DNA of 64,000 nucleotides from Anaeromassilibacillus sp. An200 (GCF_002160025.1 NZ_NFJU01000008.1:57396-121395); one strand, 5' to 3'; positions 36,589 through 46,677 are shown, counted from the stretch's first letter. Made by a program: numbers and translations. Notes: a model not told the origin generated them from the sequence alone.

Positions 36589-37766
36589 CAGTCGTCCGCC
36601 TCAATATCAATCGCGGCCTTGGGCTTGTTCTTCGGCGCGGCGGGAGCCGGGGCCGGAGCGGCAGCGGAGGCCGAAGGAGGCGTCTGCACCGGCAGGACCT
36701 CCATCGGACGGGCGGGCGCGGCCTGTGCGGGAGCGTTCTTATTGTAGAGGCGGCCCGCGTTTGCCTTCACCGCCGTTTCAATCTCCGAGGCGATCGCCGC
36801 GTTCTCCGGGTTTTCGAGGAAAATCTTCACATTGTCGCGGCCCTGTCCAAGGCGCGTCTGGTTATAGGAGAACCATGCGCCGCTCTTCTGGATCACGTCC
36901 AGCTTCACCGCGAGGTCGATCAGCTCTCCGGTGCGCGAAATGCCGCGCCCGTACATCACGTCAAACTCCGCCTCACGGAACGGAGGGGCAATTTTATTTT
37001 TCACGACCTTCGCGCGAGTGCGTGTGCCGATCTGCTCCGTGCCGGATTTGAGCACTTCGATCTTGCGGATCTCAAGACGCACGGAGGAATAGAATTTCAG
37101 CGCACGGCCGCCAGGTGTGACCTCCGGGTTGCCGTACACCACGCCCACCTTCTCACGCAGCTGGTTGATGAAGATGGCCACACAGCTCGATTTCGAGATC
37201 GCGCCCGCCAGCTTGCGGAGCGCCTGGCTCATCAGACGGGCCTGCAGACCCACGTGGCTGTCGCCCATCTCACCCTCGATCTCGGCGCGCGGCACGAGAG
37301 CCGCCACGGAGTCAATGACGATGACATCGATCGCGCCCGAACGGATCAGGGCCTCCGCGATTTCCAGCGCCTGCTCGCCGGTGTCCGGCTGCGAAACCAG
37401 AAGGGAATCCACGTCCACACCCAGCGCGCGGGCATACACCGGATCCAGCGCATGCTCCACGTCGATGAACGCCGCGTTGCCGCCGTCCTTCTGTCCCTCC
37501 GCGATGCAGTGCAGGGCCAGCGTCGTTTTACCGGAGCTTTCCGGTCCATAGATTTCAACGATTCTGCCGCGCGGCAGGCCGCCGATACCAAGTGCCAGAT
37601 CCAAAGAGAGCGAGCCAGTTGAGACAGCCTCAACATTCATCGCCTGATTTTGTCCCAGGCGCATGACGGCCCCTTTGCCGAACTGCTTTTCAATCTGTGC
37701 CAGCGCCGTTTCCAGCGCTGCCGCCTTATCCGCGCTTCTGTCTCTCGCTCCTGCCTTATCCGCCAT
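36588..37766 (-). CDS. recA: Recombinase RecA
   Basis: 392 residues. Walker A GPESSGKT, the VIDSVAAL strand and [36 protein letters not shown] loop L1/L2 regions are conserved. The C-terminus carries an Ala/Pro-rich tail (about residues 345-392), which varies between species. It drives strand exchange and LexA self-cleavage. A LexA-like site lies upstream (37903-37916). Confidence 0.97.
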   Translation of the reverse strand: MADKAGARDRSADKAAALETALAQIEKQFGKGAVMRLGQNQAMNVEAVSTGSLSLDLALGIGGLPRGRIVEIYGPESSGKTTLALHCIAEGQKDGGNAAFIDVEHALDPVYARALGVDVDSLLVSQPDTGEQALEIAEALIRSGAIDVIVIDSVAALVPRAEIEGEMGDSHVGLQARLMSQALRKLAGAISKSSCVAIFINQLREKVGVVYGNPEVTPGGRALKFYSSVRLEIRKIEVLKSGTEQIGTRTRAKVVKNKIAPPFREAEFDVMYGRGISRTGELIDLAVKLDVIQKSGAWFSYNQTRLGQGRDNVKIFLENPENAAIASEIETAVKANAGRLYNKNAPAQAAPARPMEVLPVQTPPSASAAAPAPAPAAPKNKPKAAIDIEADD

Positions 37767-37855
37767 GAAAACCTCTCCTTCTTCTTGCCGGTTCCGTTCT
37801 CCCCCGTCCAGCGGACGGCGGCGCGGAGCCGGCTTCTCCGCGCGTTTCTGTTTCT

Positions 37856-37884
37856 ATTATACCGGGACGGCAAGCTAAAAGCAA
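37856..37884 (-). promoter_or_regulatory. recA promoter
   Basis: Minus strand: -35 TTGCTT (37879-37884), 17-base spacer, -10 TATAAT (37856-37861). The leader to recA is about 85 bases and contains a GCGGAGAAGCCGGCTCCGC-like hairpin. Confidence 0.8.
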
Positions 37885-37902
37885 TACTTTTTCCTGTTTT
37901 CT

Positions 37903-37916
37903 CGAACATTTGTTGC
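37903..37916 (-). promoter_or_regulatory. LexA-like box upstream of recA
   Basis: CGAACATTTGTTGC matches 12 of 14 bases of the Gram-positive SOS box CGAACnnnnGTTCG and shares GAACATnTGTT with the phage promoter box at 46664-46677. It starts 19 bases upstream of the -35. Confidence 0.6.
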
Positions 37917-38005
37917 TTTTCTGTTCCTGCCACAAAGATTTCCTTCCCATTTTTCATTCTTCGGAAATCCGTTGTTAATAGAATACCAGAAGGATTGTCC
38001 TATAA

Positions 38006-38872
38006 TCAGGACTTAACTGCCGTCACCACACGATCAAAGCCGTTAAAATCCTTCGTAACCTCCACACGGGACAGCCCAGCCTGCCGGAATAGCTCGGAGA
38101 CGGCCTGCGCCTGATCCTCCCCTATCTCGACGGCACAGACACCGCCCAGCGCCAGACAGGGAACCCAATGCGCGGCAATGGCCCGGTAAAAGACCAATCC
38201 GTCTCCGCCTCCGTCGAGAGCGGCGCGCGGCTCATACTGAATCTCCCTTTGCAGGGAAGGGATATCCCCGCAGGCTACATACGGCGGATTGGCGGCCAGC
38301 AGATGAAGCCCTTCAAACCCCTGCGCGCTCTCCGGACGCAGCACATCAAGGCGTACCGGCTCCACCGCCCGCCCGGTGCGGCGGATGTTTTCCGTGAGAA
38401 ATCCGAAGGCGGCGGGGAACCATTCCACGGCACGCACAAAAGCGGCGGGAAATTCCCCCGCCAGCCCCAGCGCCACCGCTCCGCTGCCCGAGCACAAATC
38501 CGCAATGCACAGCCCTGCGCCGTCCCCTGCCTGCGGTTGTTCCCGACGCAGCCGCGCCGCCCCCTCGCGCACGAGCAGCTCCGTTTCCTCGCGGGGGGCC
38601 AGAACGCCCTCGCCTACGGCAAGCTCCATGTCAAGAAAGGGCCACACGCCGAGCAGATATTGCAGAGGACGGCCCTGCGCCCGCTCATCAATGTCCGCGA
38701 AAAAACGGCGGGACAGTTCCTCCTCCGCCGGTTCGTTCCTATGCAGAATCAGGCCCTGCCGATCCATGCCAAAATGGCGCTCAAACAGGCAAACCGCGTC
38801 AAAGGCCGGGCTGTCAATCCCGGCCTTTTCCAGACGGCGGCGTCCTTCCCGATACGTCTGCTCCAGCGTCAT
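38006..38872 (-). CDS. prmC: Release-factor glutamine methyltransferase PrmC
   Basis: 288 residues from ATG 38872, an ATGA overlap with the DUF1385 stop. Motif I IADLCSGSGAVALGLA and the catalytic NPPY (AANPPYV) identify the HemK/PrmC family; PREETELLV is the usual pre-domain mark. It methylates the GGQ glutamine of RF1/RF2. DUF1385-prmC adjacency is common in Firmicutes, often followed by prfA, which is not here. Confidence 0.93.
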   Translation of the reverse strand: MTLEQTYREGRRRLEKAGIDSPAFDAVCLFERHFGMDRQGLILHRNEPAEEELSRRFFADIDERAQGRPLQYLLGVWPFLDMELAVGEGVLAPREETELLVREGAARLRREQPQAGDGAGLCIADLCSGSGAVALGLAGEFPAAFVRAVEWFPAAFGFLTENIRRTGRAVEPVRLDVLRPESAQGFEGLHLLAANPPYVACGDIPSLQREIQYEPRAALDGGGDGLVFYRAIAAHWVPCLALGGVCAVEIGEDQAQAVSELFRQAGLSRVEVTKDFNGFDRVVTAVKS

Positions 38873-39834
38873 TTCGCACACCCGCAGCCGCCGACGATAT
38901 CCTCGCCGTTTTCGGGGATCACGTCCTTCATGGCCGCGATAGCGACCTCGATCATGGAGTCATCCGGCTCCTGCGTGGTAATCCGCTGCATCCACAGCCC
39001 CGGCGCGGCGATGATGCGCGTCAACCAGTTGTCGTACCGGCCGCAGATGCGGATCAGCTCATAGCCGATCCCAACCACGATCGGGATGCACAACAGCTTC
39101 ACCACTGTGCGCAGAAGCGGGTTCGTAAACGGGATAAAAAAGCCGATGATAATACCGAGCAGGAGCATGATCACCATAAAGCTGGTGCCGCAGCGCGGAT
39201 GGAAGCGGCTGTGGCGGCGGACATTTTCCACCGTCAGCTCCTCCTGGCTCTCGTAGCAGAAAATCGTCTTATGCTCCGCGCCGTGATATTCAAAGACGCG
39301 GCGGATGTACGGCATGTGAGCGCAAAAGAGAATGTATGCGACAAAAATGAGAATACGCATGACGCCCTCCACGACCGAACGCCAGCCTTCGATCCCGCTG
39401 CCCGCAAGCAATTCAATGCCGTTGAACACCAGCGTGGGGAGGAAGAAAAACAGCAAAATGGCCAGCACGACGCCGAGAACCGTACCCGCCGCCATGATGA
39501 CGTTCATGATCTTATCGCCAAATTTCTCCTGCATCCAGCGGTCAAATTTGCTCGGCTCCTCATCGTCCTCAAGCCCGGATTTCTCCGCCGAGGCGCCGAG
39601 CGCCGAAAAGCCGACCCGCAGGGAGTCGATAAAAGTGGCAATACCGCGCAGGAGCGGCAGTTTCCAGAAAGCGTATTTTTCCCGCAGGGACGGGGTGGAC
39701 AGCACCGACAGGTCGATGGATCCGTCCGGCAGGCGGACGGCCATGCTCGTCTTTTTCGGGCCCCGCATCATGACCCCTTCAATAAGCGCCTGTCCGCCGA
39801 TTGTGGTGATGCGTTTGACTGTTTCTTTAGGCAT
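38869..39834 (-). CDS. DUF1385 membrane protein (YqhQ-like)
   Basis: 321 residues. IGGQALIEGVMMRGP at the start, HGAEHKTIFCYE in the middle and HPRCGTSFM are the conserved marks; four to five membrane helices are visible. A GGCGC end gives a small Cys cluster. The function of the family is not established. Its start overlaps the histidine-kinase stop by eight bases. Confidence 0.9.
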   Translation of the reverse strand: MPKETVKRITTIGGQALIEGVMMRGPKKTSMAVRLPDGSIDLSVLSTPSLREKYAFWKLPLLRGIATFIDSLRVGFSALGASAEKSGLEDDEEPSKFDRWMQEKFGDKIMNVIMAAGTVLGVVLAILLFFFLPTLVFNGIELLAGSGIEGWRSVVEGVMRILIFVAYILFCAHMPYIRRVFEYHGAEHKTIFCYESQEELTVENVRRHSRFHPRCGTSFMVIMLLLGIIIGFFIPFTNPLLRTVVKLLCIPIVVGIGYELIRICGRYDNWLTRIIAAPGLWMQRITTQEPDDSMIEVAIAAMKDVIPENGEDIVGGCGCAK

Positions 39835-41287
39835 GAATTTCCTGTTTCCTTTCGTCTCCCGTCTCGGAAAGAACGGGGATGGTAATGGTTACGGCTGTGC
39901 CGATGTTCTCATGGCTTTCAATTTCCAGTGATCCGTTGTGCAGGCGCATGATCTCGTCCGCAAGAGCGAGGCCGATGCCGGAACCACGGATCGTCTGATT
40001 GGCTTTATAAAACTTCTTTTTCACGTTGGGCAAATGCTCGGCGGGGATGCCGCAGCCGTTGTCCGTGATGGTGACGCGGATCAGGCCGTCCTCCTCCTGC
40101 GCCGCCACGCTGATGGTGCCGCCCTCCTCCGTATACTTGAGGGCGTTGTCAATGATATTGACGAACACCTGCCGCAGACGGTTGATATCGCCCAGAACAG
40201 GCGAAAGCATGGCGGGCTCGTCATAGAGAAGGAACTTGTTTTCGGAGCGGGCACGATCGCTGAACATGTAAACCGCTTCCCCCAGCTCCGCGAGAATATC
40301 AATTTTTTCCATGGTGAGCGACATCCGGCCGCTCTGCATGCGCGAGAAGTCCAGCAGCTCCTCCACGATGCCCGACAGCCGCTCGCTTTCCCGAATGATG
40401 ATCCCCATGCCGCGGGAGAAGGTGGCCTGATCCGTGCCGCCGACCTCCACGATCGTCTCCGCCCAGCCCTTGATCGCCGTCAGCGGTGTGCGCAGCTCAT
40501 GGGACACAGAGGAAATAAAGTCGTTTTTCATGCGCTCCGCCGTGCCAAGCTCGACAGCCATATCATTGATGGTATCGCACAGCGCGCCCAGCTCGTCGTC
40601 GTTGCTCTTCTGGATGCGGGCTTCAAAATCGCCCTGCGCGATCCGGCGCGCCGTCGCCCCGATCTGACGGATCGGGTTGAGGATGCTCTTGAGGAAGAAA
40701 TAGCTGGAGGTAAATATCAGGAGGATCACCAGCATCCCCCCGCCCGCGAGCATGCCGATAACAGACAGCACGCGCTTGTCCGCCTCCTCGAGCGAGACGA
40801 CATAGCGGATCGCTCCGACCAGGCTGCCGTTGTTGTTGCGGATCACGCGGGTGACGGCCATCACCTTTTCCCCGCTGGTAAGGCTGCCCGTCCAGGTGCC
40901 GTAGCCCTCCACATCGCTCAGGGCAAGCTGGTAATCCGGCATGGGCTGCGTCTGGTCCGGCGCAAAGCCGATCGAAGTAATGAGGATTTTTCCGGAGGAG
41001 TTGAACACCATCAGTTCCATGCTCTCTTTTTCGGGAAAATTCTCCACATAGGCGCGGGCAACAGCGTTGAATTCCGCCGGAGAACGGCGTCCGTAATCCG
41101 CGAACACATTCGTCAGCTCCCCGGAACGGCCGTCCAGCGAAGCCTGGATACCGCTGTAAATCGATCCCCGGATCACGAGCGAAAGGATGGCGACCAGAAT
41201 GATGAGAAGCAGCATGATCATACCGACGCTGTTCAAAAGCCAGCGCCGCGCAATGCCCTTCATATTGCTGATTTTCCCCGCCGCCAT
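39827..41287 (-). CDS. Sensor histidine kinase (WalK/PhoR/ResE type)
   Basis: 486 residues from ATG 41287 (GGAAGGAGG upstream). Two transmembrane helices (about 17-39 and 173-200) flank a ~130-residue extracellular sensor domain. A HAMP domain (200-252) is followed by the H box with His263 in SVSHELRTPLTAIKGW, then N box FVNIIDNALKYT, and G boxes DNGCGIP and GSGIGLALA. It autophosphorylates and passes phosphate to the response regulator encoded 38 bases upstream. The signal is unknown. Confidence 0.92.
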   Translation of the reverse strand: MAAGKISNMKGIARRWLLNSVGMIMLLLIILVAILSLVIRGSIYSGIQASLDGRSGELTNVFADYGRRSPAEFNAVARAYVENFPEKESMELMVFNSSGKILITSIGFAPDQTQPMPDYQLALSDVEGYGTWTGSLTSGEKVMAVTRVIRNNNGSLVGAIRYVVSLEEADKRVLSVIGMLAGGGMLVILLIFTSSYFFLKSILNPIRQIGATARRIAQGDFEARIQKSNDDELGALCDTINDMAVELGTAERMKNDFISSVSHELRTPLTAIKGWAETIVEVGGTDQATFSRGMGIIIRESERLSGIVEELLDFSRMQSGRMSLTMEKIDILAELGEAVYMFSDRARSENKFLLYDEPAMLSPVLGDINRLRQVFVNIIDNALKYTEEGGTISVAAQEEDGLIRVTITDNGCGIPAEHLPNVKKKFYKANQTIRGSGIGLALADEIMRLHNGSLEIESHENIGTAVTITIPVLSETGDERKQEIHA

Positions 41288-41325
41288 GCCGGTGGCCTCC
41301 TTCCCGCCCCTTCGGGGCGCGCTTC

Positions 41326-42030
41326 TCAGGCTTCCCACTTATATCCCAGTCCCCAGACGGTGATGATATGCTTCGGATTGCTCGGCTCGTCCTCCACCTT
41401 CATGCGCAGGCGCCGGATGTTCACATCGACGATCTTTTCCTCGCCGTAGTATGCATCGCCCCAGACATGCTTTAAGATCGCGCCGCGGTCGAGGGCTGTC
41501 GTGGGATTGCAGAAAAAGTATTCCATCAGCTGGAATTCCACCTGTGTCAGCTCAATCGGCTTGCCCGCCTTCATCAGCGAACGGTTGCGCAGGTTCAGGA
41601 CAAATTCGCCGGAGCGAATCTCCTCGCGGAAATTGTTCTCGTTGCGCATCTGCTCCAGCGCGACGCGGCGGTAAACAGCGTCCACACGCGCCACCAGCTC
41701 GCTCGGGCTGAACGGCTTTGTCACATAATCATCCGCGCCCATCATCAGGCCGCTGACCTTGTCCATTTCCTGTGTGCGGGCCGTGAGCAGAATGATCCCG
41801 ATCGATCCGCTCTTTTCCCGCAGCTGGCGGCACACGGCCAGACCGTCGAGCTTGCCGGGCATCATGATATCCAAAAGGGCCACATCAATGCTGCCGTTTT
41901 CACGCTCATAGATTTGAAGCGCTTCCTCGCCTGTGCCGGCTTCCAGCGTATCGTACCCGGCGCGCTTGAGGTTGATCACCACAAATTCGCGGATCGCCTG
42001 CTCGTCCTCCGCTACCAGAATTTTCTTCAT
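41326..42030 (-). CDS. OmpR/PhoB-family response regulator
   Basis: 234 residues from ATG 42030 (GGAGGAG upstream). Receiver domain with phospho-acceptor Asp54 (ALLDIMMPG), acidic pocket Glu8-Asp9, and Lys of TKPFSP. A C-terminal winged helix carries GDAYYGEEKIVDVNIRRLRMKVE and the end VWGLGYKWEA. It partners the downstream kinase. It follows the FG-GAP lipoprotein gene by 55 bases. Confidence 0.94.
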   Translation of the reverse strand: MKKILVAEDEQAIREFVVINLKRAGYDTLEAGTGEEALQIYERENGSIDVALLDIMMPGKLDGLAVCRQLREKSGSIGIILLTARTQEMDKVSGLMMGADDYVTKPFSPSELVARVDAVYRRVALEQMRNENNFREEIRSGEFVLNLRNRSLMKAGKPIELTQVEFQLMEYFFCNPTTALDRGAILKHVWGDAYYGEEKIVDVNIRRLRMKVEDEPSNPKHIITVWGLGYKWEA

Positions 42031-42085
42031 CGCTCTTCTCCTCCGCGCCGCCCGTGCGGCGGCGTCTGTCATCGCTGTGTCCGTT

Positions 42086-43450
42086 TTATTCCTGTGTCAG
42101 GAGCTTAAAGCTGTTCCTGACGTCGTTTTCACTCATGGAAAGGCTGCTGTCCGGCGAGGGAAGCCGGGCCGCGTAAACCAGATTGTTGCTGTCCACGAGC
42201 TTGAAATAACCCTCCTGTCCCACATCCCACTGCTTGGTGGTAAAAACGCGGATTTCCAGCAGCTTCTCCCCCGCCTGTCCCTCGGACAAATTTTCCTGCG
42301 GGGCATCCCAGCGGCGGAAGGTCAGGGTGCGGATTGAGGTATCCTGCTCCGTTGTGATCTGGTTTTTCCACATATCCGGGATCAGGAACCAATAGCCGTC
42401 CGTGCTGTTCGTTACCATGCTCATGACACGCACAATCGTGTTCGTTTCGGCGTCATATTGGTGCCAGTCGGTCAGATACGCGGAATCCGGCGCGTTCTGC
42501 GCGGGAGTACCGGGAAGAAGATTCACCATGGGCAGCTCCAGAATCTTGTCGCCGTTGATGTCCCGGCTCACCATATTGAGGCTGCGCGCGGTGGCGCTGA
42601 CCGTCTGTGTCACCGGATCCCACAAAGGCGAGACAAGCTCCCGCTTCACCCGATCCCAGTACACCACCTCGGTCACAAAGGTGTTGGCGGTTTTGGCACC
42701 GTCGAGCAGAACACCGGTCTGGTTCGCGCTCAGAAGGCCGCCCGCCGCGCTGACAATGCTTGTCACCGCGCTGTCAATCGGGCAGGAACCCAAAATCTCA
42801 ATCGCCCCGCTGCGCAGGCGGAACAATCTGGCCTGGGCGGGCTGGTCGCCGACCGTCACGCTGGCGGTAAAGATTTCCTCGAAGCCGTCACCGTCAAAGT
42901 CCATCACCAGAAGCTGGCTGTAGCTTTGGTCCAGCTCCGTCTCCTCCATCTTTTCACCCGTGCCGTCGAGCGAATACACACTGATATTGCTCACGCCGCT
43001 CTGGCCGCTGCCCCAGCCGACCACCGTTTCCGGCACGCCGTCCTCGTTGACGTCCCCAAACATCACCTTGTCCACCTGGGAAGCGGAGGTGGCAAAGGAG
43101 CCCATGCTGGTCCACACACCGTCCTTTTTCCGGATGAACATGATATTGACGCCCGCGGAGGACGCGTCCGCTTTCTGATAGAGCGCGATTGCCTCCTTCA
43201 CTCCGTCGTTGGTCAGATCCTGCATCAAAATAGCGGAGCGGTTTTCGCCGGAGGTGGGATACTTGAAGGTAAAGCCATCCCCCGCCGTCTTTTCAATCAG
43301 CTCATGAATCCCGGCCTTCTCCCCTGTGGGGCGCGGCGGGCGCATGAGCGCTTCGGTGTCGTCGGAAAACAGCACGCCGCAGCCGCCTGAGGGCAGCATG
43401 CACAGCAGAGCCAGCAGCACAGCGGCCGCCTTCTTCCGGATCCCCTTCAC
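42086..43450 (-). CDS. Secreted lipoprotein with FG-GAP/VCBS-like repeats
   Basis: 454 residues from GTG 43450 (GGAGGAGG upstream), which begins directly with a lipoprotein-type signal (VKGIRKKAAAVLLALLCML, Cys near residue 24 in PSGGC). At least four D-x-D/N-x-D-G loops are seen (DLTNDGVKE, DVNEDGVPE, DFDGDGFEE, DINGDKILE), as in calcium-binding FG-GAP repeats of a beta-propeller. It would sit on the outer face of the membrane. Placed before the two-component genes, it may feed the sensor, which is inference. Confidence 0.78.
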   Translation of the reverse strand: MKGIRKKAAAVLLALLCMLPSGGCGVLFSDDTEALMRPPRPTGEKAGIHELIEKTAGDGFTFKYPTSGENRSAILMQDLTNDGVKEAIALYQKADASSAGVNIMFIRKKDGVWTSMGSFATSASQVDKVMFGDVNEDGVPETVVGWGSGQSGVSNISVYSLDGTGEKMEETELDQSYSQLLVMDFDGDGFEEIFTASVTVGDQPAQARLFRLRSGAIEILGSCPIDSAVTSIVSAAGGLLSANQTGVLLDGAKTANTFVTEVVYWDRVKRELVSPLWDPVTQTVSATARSLNMVSRDINGDKILELPMVNLLPGTPAQNAPDSAYLTDWHQYDAETNTIVRVMSMVTNSTDGYWFLIPDMWKNQITTEQDTSIRTLTFRRWDAPQENLSEGQAGEKLLEIRVFTTKQWDVGQEGYFKLVDSNNLVYAARLPSPDSSLSMSENDVRNSFKLLTQE

Positions 43451-43502
43451 CGTATCCTCCTCCTTTCCGTAAACATCTGATCTATTATAGCATCCCGGAA
43501 CA

Positions 43503-43526
43503 TAAAAAAACAGTTTCAAAACTGTA
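43503..43526 (-). terminator. mutY terminator
   Basis: ACAGTTT / AAAACTGT stem followed by seven T on the minus strand, just after the mutY stop. Confidence 0.8.
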
Positions 43527-43531
43527 AAATA

Positions 43532-44614
43532 TCAGTGCGGGGAGGTGTCCGCCGCGGCAAACGCGCCTCCCTCCAGACAGGCGGGGCGGTAAGCGCGGAA
43601 AGCCGAGGGCAGCGCGTACCGCTCCTCCAGCTCCTCCGGCGCGGCCCAGGTGAAGGGGCCTTCTCCCCGTACCCGCACCAGCCAGCCCGTCATGCGCCAT
43701 TCAACATGGGAAAAAATGTGCGCGGCATTTCCCAGCGGACGAAGCGACTGCGCCTGCATCCCCCAACCCTCCAGCGCCTGATGCAGCTCCTTTTCCGCCG
43801 CATGGCCGGAAAGCAGGGGCAGCTGCCACAGCCCGGCCAGCAGGCCGCGCGCGGGACGGCGTTCCAGTGCGGCACGCCCCTCACTGTCTATCAGCACCAA
43901 AACCGTTTTTTCCTCGATCCGCCGCTCCTTCTTTTTGGCTTTGACGGGAAGCTCCGGCGCGGTGGAACGCGCCAGCCCCAGGCAAAGCTTTGCGAGTGGG
44001 CAAACTTCACAGCGCGGTGCGCCGTTCGGCAGGCAGACTGTCGCGCCCAGATCCATAACGGCCTGGTTAAAGTCCCCCGGCCGATCGTGCGGGATCACAG
44101 CGGTGACAGCCTTTTCCACTTCCCGCTTCACCGCGGGGGCCAGCACGTCGTCATGGCTGTCGGTCAGGCGCGCGACGACGCGCAGAACATTGCCGTCCAC
44201 AGCGGGAACAGGGCGGGAAAAGGCGATCGACGCGATTGCTCCCGCCGTATACGCGCCGATTCCCGGCAGGGAGGAAAGCTCCTGCACCTCCCCCGGCAGA
44301 CCGCCGAAACGAGAAAGCGCCTCCCGCGCGGCCTTTTGCAGATTGCGGGCGCGGCTGTAATAACCAAGACCCTCCCACAGCTTCAGCAGCTGCTCCTCCG
44401 GCGCTTCGGCCAGCGCCTTCAGATCCGGAAAGGCGGAGAGGAACCGCTCATAATACGGAATCACCGCCTCCACGCGCGTCTGCTGCAGCATAATCTCCGA
44501 TACCCACACGCGGTAGGGATCCGTATTTTGGCGCCACGGAAGGTCGCGGGCTTCTTTGTCATACCAAGCAAGCAGCGGCGCGGGAACGCGCGCCAACAGC
44601 TCCAGATTCTCCAT
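43532..44614 (-). CDS. mutY: A/G-specific adenine glycosylase MutY
   Basis: 360 residues. Catalytic Glu40 in SEIMLQQT, HhH motif LPGIGAYTAGAI, Asp140 in PAVDGNVLRV, and an iron-sulphur loop Cys194-x7-Cys202-x2-Cys205-x5-Cys211. A C-terminal NUDIX-like domain that recognises 8-oxo-G follows. It removes A mispaired with 8-oxo-G. The start begins directly at a typical length. Confidence 0.95.
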   Translation of the reverse strand: MENLELLARVPAPLLAWYDKEARDLPWRQNTDPYRVWVSEIMLQQTRVEAVIPYYERFLSAFPDLKALAEAPEEQLLKLWEGLGYYSRARNLQKAAREALSRFGGLPGEVQELSSLPGIGAYTAGAIASIAFSRPVPAVDGNVLRVVARLTDSHDDVLAPAVKREVEKAVTAVIPHDRPGDFNQAVMDLGATVCLPNGAPRCEVCPLAKLCLGLARSTAPELPVKAKKKERRIEEKTVLVLIDSEGRAALERRPARGLLAGLWQLPLLSGHAAEKELHQALEGWGMQAQSLRPLGNAAHIFSHVEWRMTGWLVRVRGEGPFTWAAPEELEERYALPSAFRAYRPACLEGGAFAAADTSPH

Positions 44615-44712
44615 GCTTTTCTCCTTTTTCAGTCAACGCAAAATGAAAAAAGCGGGGACCGCCGCGCAGCTTCACACGGCGATCCCGGCTTGTCTGTGTC
44701 CAGTAGGCTCGC

Positions 44713-46407
44713 TCAGCGCCGGAACGGCTTGTCGGAAAGCGGCTGATCCTGCGGCTTCTTCCTGGCGGAGGAGGAAGGCTGGAAGCGCGGCGCTGACGGC
44801 GGGCTTCCCCAATCCGGGGTATAGGTGATGATATCGTCCTTCAGACGAGTGTTATCCTTGTACTCATACTTTTTGGGGTGGCGGTTGGAGGGCTTGACGT
44901 TCATCTGCTCCGAATACTGGCGCTGCGGCGGCTCCGTACTCTCCTGCCGGTTTTTCTTTCCCCTGCCGCGTCTGCGGCTGCTTTTCTTCGGCGCGTTTTT
45001 GTCCTGCGCGTTCTTTTCTCCGGCCTGCTGGGAAGCTGTGTTCCGCCCGCCCTGGGAAGCGTCTTTGCGCGCGATCTCCTGTTTGGCGTCCCGGTTCTTC
45101 GAAGCTTGTCCCTGCTGCGCGCTTTTCTCCTGCGCGGCGGGGGGATTCTTTTCCGCCTGCCCGGTGGGCGCGGGATTCTTCTGGCTGTTCCGGCGGGCGC
45201 GGCGTTCCCTCGCTTCCTGGCGCCGCTGCTCACGGATGCGCGCCAGCTCCTCCTTCGGCGTCGGCTCCGTTTGCTGCTGCGGGAACGGGTGATCCTCCAC
45301 CGTCTCAATGTTGCCCTTCGTCAGGCGCAGGATCTGATCAAAATCCGCATGCTCGTCGGCTGTGCAGAACGAAATGGCCGTACCGTCAAGGCCCGCGCGG
45401 CCCGTGCGGCCGATGCGGTGCACATACGTCTCAGGCACCTCGGGAATATCAAAATTGATGACATGGGAGAGCTCATAAATATCGATACCGCGCGCCGCGA
45501 TATCGGTGGCCACAAGGACGCGGCAGCGCCCCTCCTTGAATGCGGCCAGCGCTTCCTGACGGGCATTCTGCGACTTGTCGCCATGGATGGAGCGCGCGGA
45601 AAAGCCCGCCCGGCTCAGATCCCTTGCGACGCGATCCGCTCCGTGCTTGGTGCGGGTAAAGACCAGCACGGAAACCAGTTCCGGGTTCGCGAGCAGGTGA
45701 GCCAGCAGTTTGCGCTTGTTCTCCCGGTCGACAAAATAGACGTACTGGCGGATCTTTTCCACCGTCGTCGCGGGCGGCGCGACCTGTACCACCGCCATGT
45801 CGTGCAGCAGCCGATCGGCGATCTCCTGGATTTCCGGCGGCATGGTGGCGGAAAAGAGCAGCGTCTGCTTCTTCTCCGGCGTTTTGTCGATCACGCGGCG
45901 GACGTCGTGGATAAAGCCCATATCGAGCATGCGATCGGCCTCGTCCAGCACAAAAATCTCCAGATCGGCAAGGCTCACATGGCCCTGGCCGATGAGATCG
46001 TTGAGCCTTCCCGGCGTCGCGACCAGCACATCCACGCCCTTTTCGAGCGCCTCCACCTGCGGAGCCTGTCCCACCCCGCCGAACACCACGGCGGAGCGCA
46101 GGCCCAGATGCTTTCCGTACAGCTCAAAGTTCTCATAAATTTGCAGCGCCAGTTCCCGCGTCGGTGTGAGCACCAGAGAGCGGATCGGGCGCTTTCCCTT
46201 TGGCGCGGGGCGTTTTGCCAAAATTTGCAGGATCGGCACGGCAAACGCTGCTGTTTTGCCAGTCCCCGTCTGGGCGCAGCCAAGCAGATCCCGGCCCTCG
46301 AGCACAGGCGGAATCGCGGCCTGCTGGATCGGCGTCGGCTCCTGGTAGCCTGCCTGCCGCAGCGCATTCAGGATCGGAGGGATCAGATGAAGCTCTTCAA
46401 ACGTCAT
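44713..46407 (-). CDS. DEAD-box RNA helicase (RhlE/CshA-like)
   Basis: 564 residues from ATG 46407, which has AGGA eight bases upstream; an ATG three codons earlier (46416) has no SD. All motifs are present: [27 protein letters not shown], and HRIGRTGR with ARGID. Residues ~385-564 form a low-complexity Arg/Lys/Gln-rich tail with RRRGRGKK, probably an RNA-binding region. Such helicases help in ribosome assembly, RNA decay and cold adaptation. It has its own promoter and a hairpin leader. Confidence 0.94.
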   Translation of the reverse strand: MTFEELHLIPPILNALRQAGYQEPTPIQQAAIPPVLEGRDLLGCAQTGTGKTAAFAVPILQILAKRPAPKGKRPIRSLVLTPTRELALQIYENFELYGKHLGLRSAVVFGGVGQAPQVEALEKGVDVLVATPGRLNDLIGQGHVSLADLEIFVLDEADRMLDMGFIHDVRRVIDKTPEKKQTLLFSATMPPEIQEIADRLLHDMAVVQVAPPATTVEKIRQYVYFVDRENKRKLLAHLLANPELVSVLVFTRTKHGADRVARDLSRAGFSARSIHGDKSQNARQEALAAFKEGRCRVLVATDIAARGIDIYELSHVINFDIPEVPETYVHRIGRTGRAGLDGTAISFCTADEHADFDQILRLTKGNIETVEDHPFPQQQTEPTPKEELARIREQRRQEARERRARRNSQKNPAPTGQAEKNPPAAQEKSAQQGQASKNRDAKQEIARKDASQGGRNTASQQAGEKNAQDKNAPKKSSRRRGRGKKNRQESTEPPQRQYSEQMNVKPSNRHPKKYEYKDNTRLKDDIITYTPDWGSPPSAPRFQPSSSARKKPQDQPLSDKPFRR

Positions 46408-46503
46408 ACTATACATCCTAACTTCACATATTTCTTCTCTATTGCGATAGGCACAATGGCCTTCTGTTTTATTATCATCAAAAATTCACGCACAAAAAAG
46501 TGG

Positions 46504-46532
46504 ACCGGCGGAAAAAGTAAAAAAACCGCCGG
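46504..46532 (-). other. Hairpin in the helicase mRNA leader
   Basis: CCGGCGG / CCGCCGG stem enclosing an A-rich loop, within the ~135-base leader of the helicase gene. It may act in cold-shock or autogenous control. Confidence 0.45.
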
Positions 46533-46548
46533 ACGCTGAATTTTCTCT

Positions 46549-46577
46549 ATTATCGCACAACTTCCCTCTTTTTTCAA
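46549..46577 (-). promoter_or_regulatory. Promoter of the DEAD-box helicase gene
   Basis: Minus strand: -35 TTGAAA (46572-46577), 17-base spacer, -10 GATAAT (46549-46554), with TG before the -10. It is divergent from the phage promoter 43 bases away. Confidence 0.7.
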
Positions 46578-46619
46578 CTCCCCGCACCGGTTTCCGTTTG
46601 TAAAAACGGAAAAAGATGG

Positions 46620-46648
46620 TTGACATTTCCTGACATTGCGGCTATAAT
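46620..46648 (+). promoter_or_regulatory. Consensus promoter of the phage late operon
   Basis: -35 TTGACA (46620-46625), exactly 17 bases, -10 TATAAT (46643-46648). It is the only clear plus-strand promoter before the run of phage genes. A perfect LexA-type palindrome begins about 10 bases after the expected start. Confidence 0.92.
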
Positions 46649-46663
46649 GGACAACGCAGAAAC

Positions 46664-46677
46664 AGAACATATGTTCT
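46664..46677 (+). promoter_or_regulatory. LexA-type SOS box in the phage promoter region
   Basis: AGAACATATGTTCT is a perfect 14-bp palindrome that fits the Firmicute LexA core GAACnnnnGTTC. Its place at about +10 to +23 would let LexA block transcription of the whole late operon. Confidence 0.8.
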
